Part shown: piece by piece, positions 10,761 through 22,815 of the stretch
Layout: each line of letters starts with the position of its first letter
Numbering within the stretch: position 1 is the first letter of the stretch
Origin: Neonectria sp. B-13
Lineage: Eukaryota > Ascomycota > Sordariomycetes > Hypocreales > Nectriaceae
Length of the DNA stretch: 64,000 nucleotides
Assembly: GCA_002682825.1 (NCBI GenBank)
Contig: NOKP01000035.1
Location: forward strand, 393,276 to 457,275
Reading direction: 5' to 3'
The notes under the pieces: model-generated
Database searches by the model: none
The model's input: only the letters and a program-made list of their open reading frames with translations
What the model was told of the DNA's origin: nothing
Program-made: the position numbers and the translations under genes

Positions 10761-12115
10761 ATGTCTCCTACAGACGCGCCATGGCCAAACATTACCAAGT
10801 CGCCCTTTGGAGCCGAAATGCGCATGGAACATTTCTCCTTCGCTGAGGGATACCAACCTCTCAACCACGGGTCCTTTGGAACTTTCCCGACAATGGTACG
10901 AGAGTATCAGCGTCAGTTACAGGCCGAAAGCGAGGCACGGCCAGACACCTTCATCCGGTATACCTACGTTGAGCTCCTCAAGCAGAGCCGATCAGCCATT
11001 GCGCCTCTGCTGGGCGCCAACCCCGACGAAGTTGTGCTAGTTCCAAACGCCACGACCGGCGTAAACACCGTACTTCGCAATATACCGTTCCAACAAGAAG
11101 ACGTTGTTCTGTATTTCGGCACGATTTATGGTGCATGTGCGAAAACCATTCAGTCGCTATCAGAAACCTGCCCGATTGCATCCCACCAGATCGATATCAC
11201 GTATCCGATCGAGGATGAAGAGATCGTACGCCGATTTTGCTCTGCCGTCAGTAGCCTCGAGGCTCGAGGCAAACGAGTAAAGGTTGCTATGTTTGATACA
11301 GTTCTTACATTCCCTGGTGCGCGGTTTCCGTGGGAAGCACTCGTGCAGAATTGTAAACGACTCGGCATCCTGAGTTTCATTGATGGCGCCCACGGGGTAG
11401 GCCACATAGATCTGACGCACCTTAGTGACGTCGGGCCAGACTTCATGGTCAGCAATTGTTACAAGTACGTGCAAGCCAACTTGATATTGATGTCAGCTCT
11501 AACTTCAGGTATAGATGGTTGATGGTTCCCCGGGGATGCGCTGTTCTGTATGTGCCATTCCGGAACCAAAAGCTGATCGTTTCTTCTGTTCCAACGTCCT
11601 GGGGTTACGAAACCAAGGAGGACCGAGCAAAGATGGCAACTAACGACTACTTTGTTCGGCTATTTGAGAAAGTATCAACAACCGACAACACGCCGTACTG
11701 CTGCATACCCCTGGCACTCAAGTTTAGGTCCGTGGTTTGCGGGGGCGAAGCCGCCATTCGTAAGTACTGCGAAGACATCGTACGCCAAGGTGGAGCAAGA
11801 ATGGCAGAAATTCTGGGTACGAATGTCCTTGGCAGCTCATCGAGCTCGTTCCGGCGTTGTTGCTTTGTCAACGTGAGATTACCCCTGACGCTCCTGGAAC
11901 TCAACATCGACACAAACAGTGGGCAAAATGTTGCGAAGTGGATGCAGGAGCTCACGCCAGCTGAATACGACACTTATCTTCCGATAAAATTCTACGCAGG
12001 GGAGTTTTGGTGTAGGATAAGTGGCCAGGTCTACTTAACGATCGAGAACTTTGAGTGGGCTGCAAGGACTCTGCTGGTACTGTGCGAGCGAGCGAGGACT
12101 GAGGAATGGAAATAA
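10761..12115 (+). CDS. PLP-dependent class V aminotransferase-like enzyme
   Basis: Two exons (10761-11464, 11509-12115) give 436 aa. The intron splits the codon of the predicted PLP lysine, K235, in SNCYK|YRWLMVPRG. Other family signs are LNHGSFGTFP near the N-terminus, NATTGVNTVLR (cofactor phosphate region) and FIDGAHGVGHIDL (Asp/His of the PLP site). The family covers isopenicillin-N-epimerase-like proteins, cysteine desulfurases and cysteine lyases; the substrate cannot be told from sequence alone. I chose the ATG at 10761 because homologous sequence starts just after it; an in-frame upstream ATG at 10617 would add 48 residues of unlikely composition. It converges with a TauD-type dioxygenase gene 113 bp away, so a sulfur-related role is plausible but inferred. 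Confidence 0.85.
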
Positions 12116-12227
12116 TTCGTGGTAGTATTTGACTGCAATATCCCACCATTCATATCAATCTCTAGATTTTCCAGGCGAATTTCCAGGCGAATTTCCGCAC
12201 CTCTCTCGTAAATACTCGACATCAAAG

Positions 12228-13490
12228 TTATTTCACCGCCTCAAGTTCCTCCTTTTCACTCTCACCCAGCAAACCAAGGGCCTGCCGGCGGGTTGGTGCT
12301 GCCGCATCAAAGAAAGGCTTCTCTGCCAGAGATGTCACCCTTGTTCCGTGCCGCGGCTCCTTTCCGCTGTAATCCCAGCTGGCATTGTGGATCGTGATAC
12401 TAGATATTGTAAGAACCACGAAGCGGCATTGGTGTCACACAGTTACATACCGGTTGTCCCATAGAACGGATGTGCGGGGGGTCCATCGCCATCGTACTTG
12501 GATGTCGATGTTCTTCTCATAGACATCAAACAAGTAGCCTAGAATGACATCACTTTCGGCCTTGTCTAGTCCCACAATCCTGTCGGTGAAGGCCCTGTTG
12601 ACCCATAAAGCCTTCCACCCCGTGGCGGGATGGACTCGAACCAACGGATGGATTCGTTCGATGTGCTTCGGGCCCGCTTCTGGGTTGTCATGATCCAGAT
12701 ACGGGTGTGCGGACTTATACACGGCCAACCGGCCGTCGATGATCTTGCGGAACTCCGGGGAGAGTTTCTCATAAGCGCCGTAGCCACTTGCCCACAGGGT
12801 GTCGCCACCGATGGACGGTACTGTGTCGTTGTGCAGATGCGTGATCCCAGCAGGTTGACGTTCATGGACAAGGTCCGTATGCCATCTTGATGCACCTCCC
12901 GGTTGACGGAAGCTGGCAGGGCGTTCTGTCGCTTGAAGATCTGCCCAGATGACGGTGACGCCGGGAACTCCAGGGACTTGAGGTACTTGTGGCTGTGGTA
13001 ACAATCTCAGCGACCACGTAAAGCATCAGCAGACGATGTTACTTACATGAACCTCGACTTCCCCATACCATTCACCAAGCTCTTTCTGTTGTTGAGGGCT
13101 CAGGTCCTGGTCTCTGAGGAAAACGACGCTTCGTTCAGCAATAAGCAAGGCGAGCTCATCGCGCTGCTCATTTGTGAGATCCTTCAACTGCAAGCCCTCA
13201 ATCTCAGTTCCGATGTGAGCAGTCAAGTCGGTGACCTTCGTCGCCGCAGAGAAAAGTGACTTTTTCGACTTGTCTGCTCGGGCTCCCGCGTCGACATGGT
13301 CTCGCGGCTGGTCACGGATCTTGTATACGTCTTGGAGATACAAAGGACGAGAGGGGCGGTACGGATAACCTTGCGATAAGTCTATCCCGGCTTTTTCAAG
13401 CCTCTCTTGTGCGGGTGCTGGGAGTTTGAGCGAGTCCTTCCTGGGCTCAGCGACATCTTTGATGGCAGGGTCAATTGGGGCTGGGGTCAT
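12228..13490 (-). CDS. TauD/TfdA-type 2-oxoglutarate/Fe(II) dioxygenase
   Basis: Three exons (13490-13047, 12992-12451, 12399-12228) give 385 aa. The iron ligands are visible: H186 and D188 in SRWHTDLVHE, and distal H333 in ITIHNASWDY, followed by the 2-oxoglutarate-binding arginine in PRHGTRVTSL. The segment TERPASFRQPGGASRWHTD is characteristic of fungal sulfonate/taurine dioxygenase-like proteins. These enzymes hydroxylate the carbon next to the sulfonate so that sulfite and an aldehyde are released. No signal peptide is seen, so it is probably cytosolic. The exact substrate is open, since the family also takes alkyl sulfates and non-sulfur compounds. All motifs and splice sites look intact. 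Confidence 0.88.
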
Positions 13491-15082
13491 CTTGATTGAG
13501 TGGTAATCTGTTGTTTGGATGTTACTTGGAGGATCTTGGGTTTGTTGTCATTTCTGAGGGAGACACTGCATACTAAATATAATGTACGATCCCCGCACTA
13601 TCATGACCTCAACAGCAACCAATCTCGTCATCATCCCACCGGATGAGTAGAGCAGCTTTGGAGTAAGTCCCATTGGTTCCCGCACTTTAGGTGTGATATG
13701 CAAGTCTATTGCAACATAAGGTTCGGCAAATGCTCTTTGTTTAAAATGGCGTGATGAAATGATCTTGGCCATATCGGGACTGGCTGACTTATCATTGTGT
13801 CTCCTGCGAATGCATTGCCGCGAAGATGGTGGTCTGCTAAGTCATCTTCCTCCAAGCTGGCTTATCAGCTACCCTGAATGATGCAGCCTCTTCGGATACT
13901 TCTACCGTAAATACCCGCCGGGAGATCTTCTTAACTCCGGGTCTTAATGGTTCGCCTAGTCTGGGAAGCCGAGGACTTGAATCCACCCGAGCCTTCCGGG
14001 CCAGAGAACCAGGCCTTGGCATCGTAACGTTATATTCTACAAGCTGTTTATATTGTCTAAATCCGATACAGTAGCTTTACTTTGAGTTCCTACTAAAAAT
14101 AGTCAGGAGGAAAATCAGTGTGACTCTTGGAATGATAGCGCAAGCGTATTCAAAATCAAGTATCTCGATCGATTCTTTTTCGTACGCGTTCTTCTTTCAT
14201 CGTATAGCTGTAACACGTGCGAAACGATGGAGTAAAGCCAGTACGTATTCATTCCCCCACAACGGAGCCGACCTCATCGCTCATTCACATTGTCACTTCC
14301 ATTTCAGCAACGTAAACCAAGAACTCTACAGGTGTTGGTAGACTTTGCTCAAGCACATCATTAGATAGAGATTATTGATTTTTGAAGGGAACGTACTCCT
14401 CCAACTCGGATCATCTATCAACATGACATCTAGGGAGTCCGGGTCTTGTGAGTTCTCGTATCGCCGTTTGTCATTCCATCCGCGCGTGAGAGTTCTAGTT
14501 CCCTCTTTCAGAGAGAGAGAGAACGCCACCGATTGCGATTGGGAGCCAGGAATAGAAGAGGACTCCTGAGGTGTCAATTGACCTAAGGTTGTGAGGGGCG
14601 TTCTAAGCACCAGCAATCTATTACTTTGATGGAGAGCGTTGGAAGCTAGGACAGCTCAATAACCGAGACGGCCTTGTTGCTGATGGCTATTGGGACTGAT
14701 TTCACTATCCTGCGACTGATTTGCTTTTTAGGCACTACCCTCAAGTCAGAACTGCAGACATCTCCGCCTGGCGCTCTATTGTACCAATCTTGGTACTATT
14801 CCAGCCACTAGAGTTTATACTACGGACATGGTCAAGTCAATGTTGTCAGAAAGTTTACTCTGCTTCAGCAACACACGCAAGGGAATGGTTGCTCCTTAGA
14901 ACGATAGGCCAAGGAGTTCTGTCTATCATATCTCAGAGATATCGCGGATCTTTGCAATAACGTGGCTCAGAAATCCACATGGAAATATTACGAAGGTTGA
15001 TTCAGAGGGAAGCATTTACTCATCATTTAGTTCTGCAAGTGGCCCCGTTCTATAAAAGAATCCATCCTTCTCCCTTCTTTGT
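13491..15082. other. Intergenic, no convincing gene
   Basis: About 1.6 kb with only short frames on both strands, none with domain-like composition or credible splice sites. A short GA-rich run lies near 14510. No transposon ends or tRNA were seen. Confidence 0.5.
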
Positions 15083-16868
15083 CTATCGCGAAAGGGGGTG
15101 GTACGCGCCATTCTTCTTCTTAATCTGCCCACTGCCCCAGGGGTCAATGTCAATCTCGGCATAGGGGGTCTGGCACTTCGCCGCCAGCGCAGCCTTGGCC
15201 TCAGGGCTATCAAAAGAAACACAATCGACACCAAGATCGCCATCAATTCCATCGCAAATAATAACGGGGTCACCGCCGCAAGGGGACTTGACGTTGAAGT
15301 CCTTGATAACGACGTTCTCGCAGAGGGCGCTTTCGCTGGTGGAGCAGGACAGACGAGCGACAGCGTTGCCGTACACGCCTGAAGTGTAGCCCGTGAAGTT
15401 CTCGAAGCGGATATTGCTGATTTGCATGCCAGATGGGTATTTCTTGCATTCTTCGGTGGATTTGTTGAAGTAGCATGAGTCGAGGATGATGCCGTAGTCC
15501 ATGTGGCCGACCCAGAAGTTCCTGAAGCACGAGAGTTAGCTGCTAGCTTCAATAACCGACTCGTATAGAAACGCATACTTGAAGGTGACGTTGTCGACGA
15601 ATCCGGTGCCGATGTCAGCGCCGGCCCAGGTCTTGATGCGCGCGCCGGAGTACTAAGTACGACGGAATTAGCGATTCGTTCTTAACTAGTGATAATGGGC
15701 AAGACTCACATCTCCGTTCATCATCCAGACATTCTCAATGTGCACGTCATAAACATTAGAGACCTCGCCCTTGTACTGGCCAAGTGAACCCATGGACTGT
15801 GAAACGCGTGTTAACTGCAAGGCTCCGCTTCGACTGTATGGGCGGTGCGATCTACCTGTCCGTGGGTACCGTTGCAGTACATGGTGTTAACGTAAAGATC
15901 GGAGCTATTCGGCTTCGGCGAGAAACAGTCGTCGTCGATGTTGACCCAAGCACGCTCAATGTGAACGCCGGATGTGTTCATGGTGTTCATAAAGTCCGTG
16001 TTCTTGGGAATGACGCTGCCGTTGTTGGAGAGCGCGGTGGCCACGACATCAGTGTAGCGGACGTTCTTGGAGCTGACGATGAAGTTGTTCCAGCAGGGTG
16101 AGTCCTTCAGATGGATGCCGGAGATATCCAGGTTGGTTGTGTTTTCGGCGTAGAAAAGGATGGGGCGGTAGTACTTGTTGTCGGGGTTGAGGATGCTGCA
16201 GAAGAGGATTAGACTCCGTGTGCTTGAAGTAGAGTGAGGCGAATAGAAAGAAGACTCACGATCCTGTACCGTCCTCGAACTCGTTCCACCAGCGTTGGCT
16301 ATATTATCGTGTTAGCTTTATAATGGGCTCAAGATAAGGCGAGAGACTAAGTACCCTTGACCCTCAATGACGCCCTTGCCGTAGATCTTGATGTTCTTGC
16401 CTCCCCATTTCCAGAACATGATGGATTTCTGGAACGGATGGTACCAGGCGTTCTCTTGCCAGTACTCTACATCATTGGTGAACTATCTCTGTTGTCAGTA
16501 ACGTCGTTCATTTCAGGCCTCGCAGGTCTTCTTACTCGGATCTCGCCGTCTAGATGGACGTGGATATCATTCAAGTTGGTCAAGTCGAGCACCTTGCCAA
16601 TGACAAATTTCTTTCCCTTGGGAAGATACAAAGTCCCACCGTTATTAGCCTTCTTGATGCCCTTCGCAAACTCTTTTGATACGTCATCGTGGTCGTGCCT
16701 GGAGGCGCGTATCGTGACAGTCTTGCGCCAGTGATGCTTAGGCGGACTGTAGGGATGCTTGTCGCGGAACTCGAGGACATCTCTTGGTACACCCGCGGGG
16801 AGGCTGACGGCCTGAATGGCCGTGGTGGCCACAACGGCAACCAGAGTGAAGACCTGGCAGAAGTGCAT
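15083..16868 (-). CDS. GH28 polygalacturonase, probably exo-acting
   Basis: Seven exons (16868-16536, 16482-16355, 16298-16260, 16195-15856, 15796-15710, 15652-15579, 15521-15083) keep phase and give 479 aa. A signal peptide (MHFCQVFTLVAVVATTAIQA) indicates secretion. GH28 hydrolyses alpha-1,4 galacturonan or rhamnogalacturonan by inversion. The four family motifs are present: NTD near 232, a DDDC variant of the usual G/Q-D-D-C near 254, THGQSMGSLGQ spanning the fourth intron, and ARIKTW near 314. The THGQ form and the overall pattern resemble exopolygalacturonases. Several N-glycosylation sequons are visible. It stands alone, about 38 kb from the uronate-related cluster at the right end. Confidence 0.9.
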
Positions 16869-18196
16869 TGTTTATATGGCGACGGGTGACCTTCTAGGAG
16901 TCAGATGGCACCTTGCACCACTGGGGAAGACTGGGAATACGACGTCAGACGACATACTTCTCTTTATACATGATGTAAAGTCGCGCAGGCCCACCTTCAC
17001 CGATTAGAGAGCTGTGCATGTGCTTAAGACGGACCACGGTTATGGTTCCATCGCGCCTGGCTCAAATCCATGTGGATGTTGACCCCCGTACGATATGCAG
17101 CTCCATCCATAACATCCGTGAGGTTACAGAGCTATCCCTAGCTCTATAGCACTGTGTTTACTTCCAGAGGTGGATCTCACACCGGAAAAGCTCAGCAATA
17201 CCGATATTGCGGGGGGAGGTCTGGGGAAGGCCGAGGTAAGATTCTGCAGGGTTTATAGGAGAACGAATGATTTCCACTGTGGTTTCTAGGTGAAGCACCT
17301 GATTGTTATTGGTGGGATATCTTGCCTTTGTATCTCCGTTTTCCCCGCGGGATGTTGTGTTCCTTGCTAGTGCCAACCCTGGGCATTCTTAATGCAGCTT
17401 TTAATTTTACGCTTATTCCTCTTGCTTCCAAGACAAACCACATTGTCTCATACGTTGTTGCGCTTGTCAAAGTATGCTGAGGCCAAAAACTGCCGAGTGC
17501 ACAAGAACTCGAGTGAAAGATGCCACGGAAGACAAAACTGACAATCTGGCCCTCATATTGATAGAATTGCCAACCCCGGTTCCCAGTCAAGTTTCGTATA
17601 AGACCACAATCATCCTGGTCACTGGTCATACGTCACTTCGTTCGAGTCAATTGACCTCCGCATCTTCCCCGCAATGCAGACCATCGTCCCTCCAGCCGTG
17701 ATTGATGGATAATGTCCCGGATAGTAGATAGCGCATACAAGTGGATGTGGCTCCGTTTCCGCTCTCAGTCCGGGCACTGTCTTAATGCCGTCTCTTTTCC
17801 GCTTCCACCACTCGTGTCTGTCATCTCAAGCTCCTCGAAAGCGGCAGTTTAGCCACCCTCGGGATGGGCCCTTCGGCCGCTTCTGAGAGAAGATTGGCAA
17901 TGATTCTACAGTATTATCAGCATAACACGACACAGCTATGCTCGAAGCCTGTGCTGACGCCTGGTAACTTTCTACCTCCAATATCGAAGTCGTTGCAAGA
18001 AAATACCTAACTCGTTGAACTGCAGACGATTCCCAATCACGAGCCAGTTATAATATGAATGTAGTCACGAGGAAGATAGCTCACTCTTAATTTTATAACT
18101 TTCAATCGTAAGCATGGCTATGGCCGGATTCATATCAACTTTACATTACGTGCTATCTCTATTACTATTCCTGAAAAACGACTAAAAGGTAGCTGC
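16869..18196. other. Intergenic, no gene seen
   Basis: About 1.3 kb containing the upstream region of the GH28 gene and the 3' flank of the next minus-strand gene. Short frames here lack domain-like composition. No repeat or RNA gene was recognised. Confidence 0.5.
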
Positions 18197-20638
18197 TTAG
18201 TGTTTCTTCGGGTCCTCTGGTGGTGGTTTTACGTTTTTAAGCCCATCTCGAAACAGAGCTACTGCGGCCATAACAATATGATAATTACCAGGTTGTGAAG
18301 AGGCATGAATGTAAGCAGCCGTGATATCGTCCAGCTGGTTATTAACCCAACGTCGAGCTCGATCTGTTCGGTCTTGATACCAGTTAAAATCGAACTCGCG
18401 ATGTATTTGGTGTAATCTTGCGAGCTGTGGCACGGCGCTCGAGATCCGTGATATGGCTAGAAGAAGCTGCACACGGTTCTCCTGAATTCTTTGTCTTGCT
18501 TCAGGCATGTTCATGTATTGAAAGACAAGGATAACCTATAGGTATATTCTATTAGCTTTTGCACTAAACTTAGGGCATAATATGACTTACCTGTCTAATG
18601 GGCTCTAGAAATATTTGTTCTCCAGTTCCAGTTAGGACTGATTCTTCGAGAGCTATTTGAAATATTTCTCTGTTCTGAGGGTCTGAGCTTTGACTAAAGA
18701 TTCGGCCTTTGAACTGATTCATGTTACGCTCAGCAAGCAAGAGTGGTTGCCGATTCCCTGCCGATCCAAAGCGGTCCATGAAGTAATCATTCGGAGTTCT
18801 GACAATCCTGCTGACCCCAGCCCGAGGCAAATTGCTGAGTACGTTGGTATGCCAGTAGCGAAGCAAGGAAGCTGCATCTATTGCTTGAGTTGTGGTTGGA
18901 GAACCGTTTGGTAGAATACCGGTCATGGCAGTTTCTAGCAGGGCAACGGCGTATTGAAGCTATAACTTGTTAGCTTTTACTTACACTACACGTAGTACCA
19001 GAAACCAGTTCATACGTCGGGATTGTGCTCTGTATCAACTGTGTCAATGATTTCTTGCCTTGTTAAAGACCTTTGGTGGACAATCTCAATCCTAGTGTTG
19101 TAGTAAGTTCCTCCTTGAACTGGTCTGTTGACATAGTTAGCTCTACCTCGACTGAAATTCAAGTAGTTTCCGTTTTACCTGAATATGTATGTAGCAGCCG
19201 CTGGCCCCCGGGATCGAGTATGCAGTCGACTGGAGCCAGGATAAACCCGAGCCACTACTCTGACCTCGTGTGGACGTCCGCGAACTCGAACTACCTTTTT
19301 GAGCACCCGCCTGCCCTTGAACTTTCCTCGTTTCTCTATTTCCTCGATATCACTCTCGCTGAGGTCATAATTATCATCAAACTCGGAATCGTCGTCAAGG
19401 TCGGAATTTGACCTGCTTCTTAAATCAACTGCAAAGGGGTTTGGTTCCTCTTTCCAATCTGCAGACTCATCTGCAAATGGGTCCGGACCGCAGCGGTAAG
19501 TCTTGTCGAGCTGACACAATTGCTTGCTACAGCTGAAAGCGCCGGGATTTGGCTTGCAGCAAAGTGCTTTCTTTCGACCCCCTGGATAATAATAGAGTGG
19601 TTAGCAGAAAAAATGGATATCGATGAGACATGGGGTGAGTTACAGTAGCAGTTTGAGCGAGCATCTCCATCTTCATGTCGCCCGAGTTGAATCTCATGTT
19701 TGTTGCAGGTGTTGTGCGCACAGTCACCCTTTCCAACCCAATGACAGTCTTTTAAGGGAGCTGGCTTGGATTTTGGACAGCAATAGCGCATGCCAAACTT
19801 GAAAATGTTACATTTGCCATTGATGTCCGAGGCATAAGCGACCGACTCTTCGCTTGTACTGCAATGGCCACCGCTATGAAGGTCACCGTCAGGGAAGTAC
19901 TGGGAAAACATAACAACAATGTTTGACTTACCAGCCAGTCCATCTGCAGCCAGCAGTCAACTCGTCGAAATGATCTTCTTTGCAGCAAAATGCCTTGCTA
20001 CCTTGACTGCACAGCCCCATGCCCGACTGCCTGTGGAAGCCACCGCCTCGGCGTGACGTACGTAATGTGACTTCCCCAGTGTGACACTGACCATTACAGT
20101 GTTTGCCACCACCACGCCACTTACATGTCTTAGGGGCTATCTTTGACTTGCAACAGATAGCTTGCCTCCTGTTACCGTGGTCCTGTTGAATTTCACGTAG
20201 GTCAGAATTAACAGAGAGAGATGGAACAAGAAAGAACACGATTTTCACAAAGTCACTTACGTCGCAAGATTCCCATCCAACTTGTTTGAAGCCGGGTGCG
20301 CAGTAATCATACTTATCATTTTTATCGATGCACATTTGATAACGGTAGCAACCCTCACCCATTTGTCCTACATCGAAGATGTTTCGAGTATGGAGAGTTG
20401 GCGTAATCCCTTGCCAGTCACTCTTAATAAGCTCCTGGCTATTGTTTCTGGGGGTTTCAAGAGCGGATATTGATAGAGCACTGGATTCTAGAGCAGGAAT
20501 ATCGTTGACGCTGACCGAGAGGCGGACGAGGAGTATGAGAATCAAGGCGAGAATCAACGCAGGACAATTAGTCCTGCGATTAAAGCGTGGTCCCTTAGTA
20601 GCGGGGATCATAACACTGACTGCTGTGCTGGTATGCAA
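18197..20638 (-). CDS. Secreted Cys-rich protein related to chitinase accessory region
   Basis: Seven exons (20638-20261, 20182-19932, 19873-19644, 19581-19179, 19124-19016, 18959-18591, 18535-18197) give 692 aa, or 683 aa from an ATG at 20611. An N-terminal hydrophobic stretch (LILALILILLVRL) suggests a signal peptide or anchor. Repeated Cys units follow (CKWRGGGKHCNGQC, CHWVGKGDCAHNTC, CYWGRKKALCC, CSKQLCQLDKTYRCG), then an acidic and basic linker, then a helical C-terminal domain with AMTGILPNGSPTTTQAIDA. As I recall them, fungal subgroup-C (killer-toxin-like) class V chitinases carry the same Cys units and C-terminal domain after their GH18 module. No GH18 catalytic motif or LysM is present, so it is not a chitinase by itself. 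All splice sites are canonical and it looks intact. Confidence 0.72.
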
Positions 20639-21090
20639 ATAAGTCGATTAGGTTCCGGAAAGTGAAACGTGAGTGAACTGAGTGAGATATATGTGATTGG
20701 GGGGGCAAGGGTAACGGTGCAGGAAGATGGAATAATGCAGTACTTATAGCATTAAGAAGTCCACATTTCGACCTTGAGGCCTGACTACCTACAATGGTAA
20801 AGCTTCTAGCTAAGAGCCACGATAGCAACAAGATTTGCCAGGGTTATCAGGGTTGTCAAATAATCTTAAAAGTCAGATTATCTTTCTAAGTGATTTAACG
20901 GAGAGCAATCGCGCCCATTCTCCTTTCATACGTAGTGTACCAGTCGACTTTTAGCAAAAAGAAGAAATGGGAAGTCTGTGCAAGAAAACTCCAGATGTTC
21001 GTTCATGCTGTTAGTTACAGTAGTAGAGTAGATAACAAGGTTGAGTGCTATGCCCAGCGCCGTCAAGTCCAAAAGTCATAATTTGTCAGG

Positions 21091-21270
21091 TAGATCAAGG
21101 CAGAATAGCAGATAACATAGAGCAGATAAGACAGTAACATGCTATGCCCAGAACCATCTATCTCGAAAACTTAAACACAGCACGTTTTCTCCGTCACATG
21201 GTTCGCATTGATCTCGTACCTTGAGCCTATTTTCGCAACTTATTTGGATCCCTCCCTTTGATCTTCATGT
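21091..21270. repeat. Dispersed local repeat, copy 1
   Basis: Shares several blocks in the same order with 22418-22600 and 26059-26190, including GCTATGCCCAG, AACTTAAACACAG, ACATGGTT, GCATTGAT and ACCTTGAGCC. A shorter related piece lies just upstream (about 21010-21080). It sits between the two divergent secreted-protein genes. Identity is partial, so the copies are old. Confidence 0.6.
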
Positions 21271-21440
21271 TATTATTGAAAATTCTACTCAGCCAAGTAC
21301 GTACATCATGGCCGAGAAGCTTTTGAAACGACAAAGTTAGTTGTGAGCTCGCTTGATTTCAGAGTTCAACTGTGTGAAGGTTTGCATCTGACCAAACAAT
21401 AACAAAATTTAACATCTGACCCACTTCATCCAGGTTGGGG

Positions 21441-21450
21441 CCTATATATT
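21441..21450 (+). promoter_or_regulatory. Possible TATA element
   Basis: CTATATATT lies about 75 bp before the ATG at 21522, a spacing reasonable for a fungal TATA box. No other support. Confidence 0.35.
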
Positions 21451-21521
21451 CCTTGCATCCCTCTTGTGAGGGTGTTCTCTTTCGCTTCTCTTTCATATGA
21501 ATTTGATCCCAGAACGTCCCA

Positions 21522-22379
21522 ATGAAGACTTTTCCATCCGCCCAGGCGGCTCTTATGGTAACGGCCTTTCCACTTACCGTCTTGACTCAACAGTTCGACT
21601 TTATACAATATCCTTACGACATGATGGAGCTAAGCGGTGACTGTATGGAGGTGTTGAACTCTACGGTCCAATGCTCGCATTTGTTATCTGCCAATGCGCC
21701 CGATCCGTAAGCACCCTATACACTCGCGAGTCATGGCGGAGAGGCCGAGTCTAATCCACCCGATGCAGTCGAATGATTTTCGAGACTATGGAGAAAGATA
21801 CTTTGGATGCAATTTGCGTCAAGGGTTGTCGCCATAGTCTGAAAAATATTCGAATCAATATTCAGTCAGCATGCAACACGGAAAAGGACGCAATTGCATT
21901 TAAATACGGGGCCACCATCTTTCCACGTACGTACATGGTTTGAAATGAAGCAGACTGGAGCAATTCAAATTGACCCTGGCGCTAGCTACCTACAGGGCCG
22001 ACTTGTTACTCTTGTCGTACGACGTGTATTGTTATAGAGATAGGTTGGTCGCATAGCCAAAACAGAGGCATGGCAAACGTGACTGACTATCATCAGGGAT
22101 ACTGGGAAATTTTGCGACTTGCAGTTGGTAGAATGGAGAACCCATCGAGATTCGGACAAGCCAATCGAGTGCGAAGACTGTATACTTGGGCCGTTGAAGG
22201 TGCAACTAGAGGTGCCAATTGGCTACGACGATGAGAGAGCATCCGACTTTTATACATCGACGTCGAGCTGCGGTGTCAAAGGGTACGAGTACACGAAGCC
22301 TGCACAATACGCTACGACCGTGCCTATGGAGGTTTACATACCAATAATTAGTTCTGCCCTGGCTACGCCTACATCCTAG
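21522..22379 (+). CDS. Secreted protein like the N-terminal half of LysM proteins, no LysM
   Basis: Four exons (21522-21706, 21769-21926, 21986-22043, 22097-22379) join in phase and give 227 aa. A signal peptide (MKTFPSAQAALMVTAFPLTV) is followed by a Cys-containing domain: CMEVLNSTVQC, CVKGCRHSLKN, a TYRADLLLLSYDVYC segment, KFCDLQLVEW, CEDCILGPLKVQLE and PIGYDDERASDFYTSTSSC. This order matches the N-terminal domain that usually precedes the LysM repeats in fungal multi-LysM proteins, as I recall that family. Here the protein ends just after it (VEVYIPIISS-type tail, then TAG), so no LysM is encoded. It is divergent from the chitinase-accessory-like gene, about 0.9 kb between starts. Role inferred: secreted, perhaps glycan-related. 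Confidence 0.68.
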
Positions 22380-22417
22380 GATTTATAGTAACTTTAGCCT
22401 TAGTCAATATCATCTAA

Positions 22418-22815
22418 TAGATCAAGACAACGCAGTAGATAACATACAGTAGTTAACACAGTAAGATGCTATGCCCAGTGCTATCAATCCCAATAACTTA
22501 AACACAGTAAGCTTTCCCAGTAACATGGTTTGCATCAATGTCATACCTTGAGCCCGTTTTTGCAACCCGTCTGGGTCCCTCTCTCTGACCTTGATGTCCA
22601 ATTCATGAAAAGCTTATCCTGAACCATAGCACATATAATGACCGCCAACAAGGGTGGGATCATATGGAGTTAAGAAAAAACTTAGACTGAACGGAAAAGG
22701 TAGATAGGTTCGGGTCAGATGCAAAGGTTAATAAAGAACTTTAAAACCAACCAGGCTCGAGACAAAGAAATCGATGCGTGACACAGTAATCATTACACAT
22801 TAGGTTCCCTCATAG
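22418..22815. repeat. Dispersed local repeat, copy 2 (two blocks)
   Basis: Block A, 22418-22600, matches 21091-21270 and 26059-26190. Block B, about 22690-22815, matches 26190-26316 (shared GGTTAATAAA, CAACCAGGCTCGAGACAAAG and TTAGGTTCCCTCAT). The blocks are about 90 bp apart here but contiguous in copy 3. It begins just after the stop of the 21522 gene. Confidence 0.65.

Noticed and set aside
18197..20638. Calling this gene an active chitinase or a killer toxin
   Set aside because: The GH18 catalytic motif is absent and the similarity is only to the non-catalytic parts.
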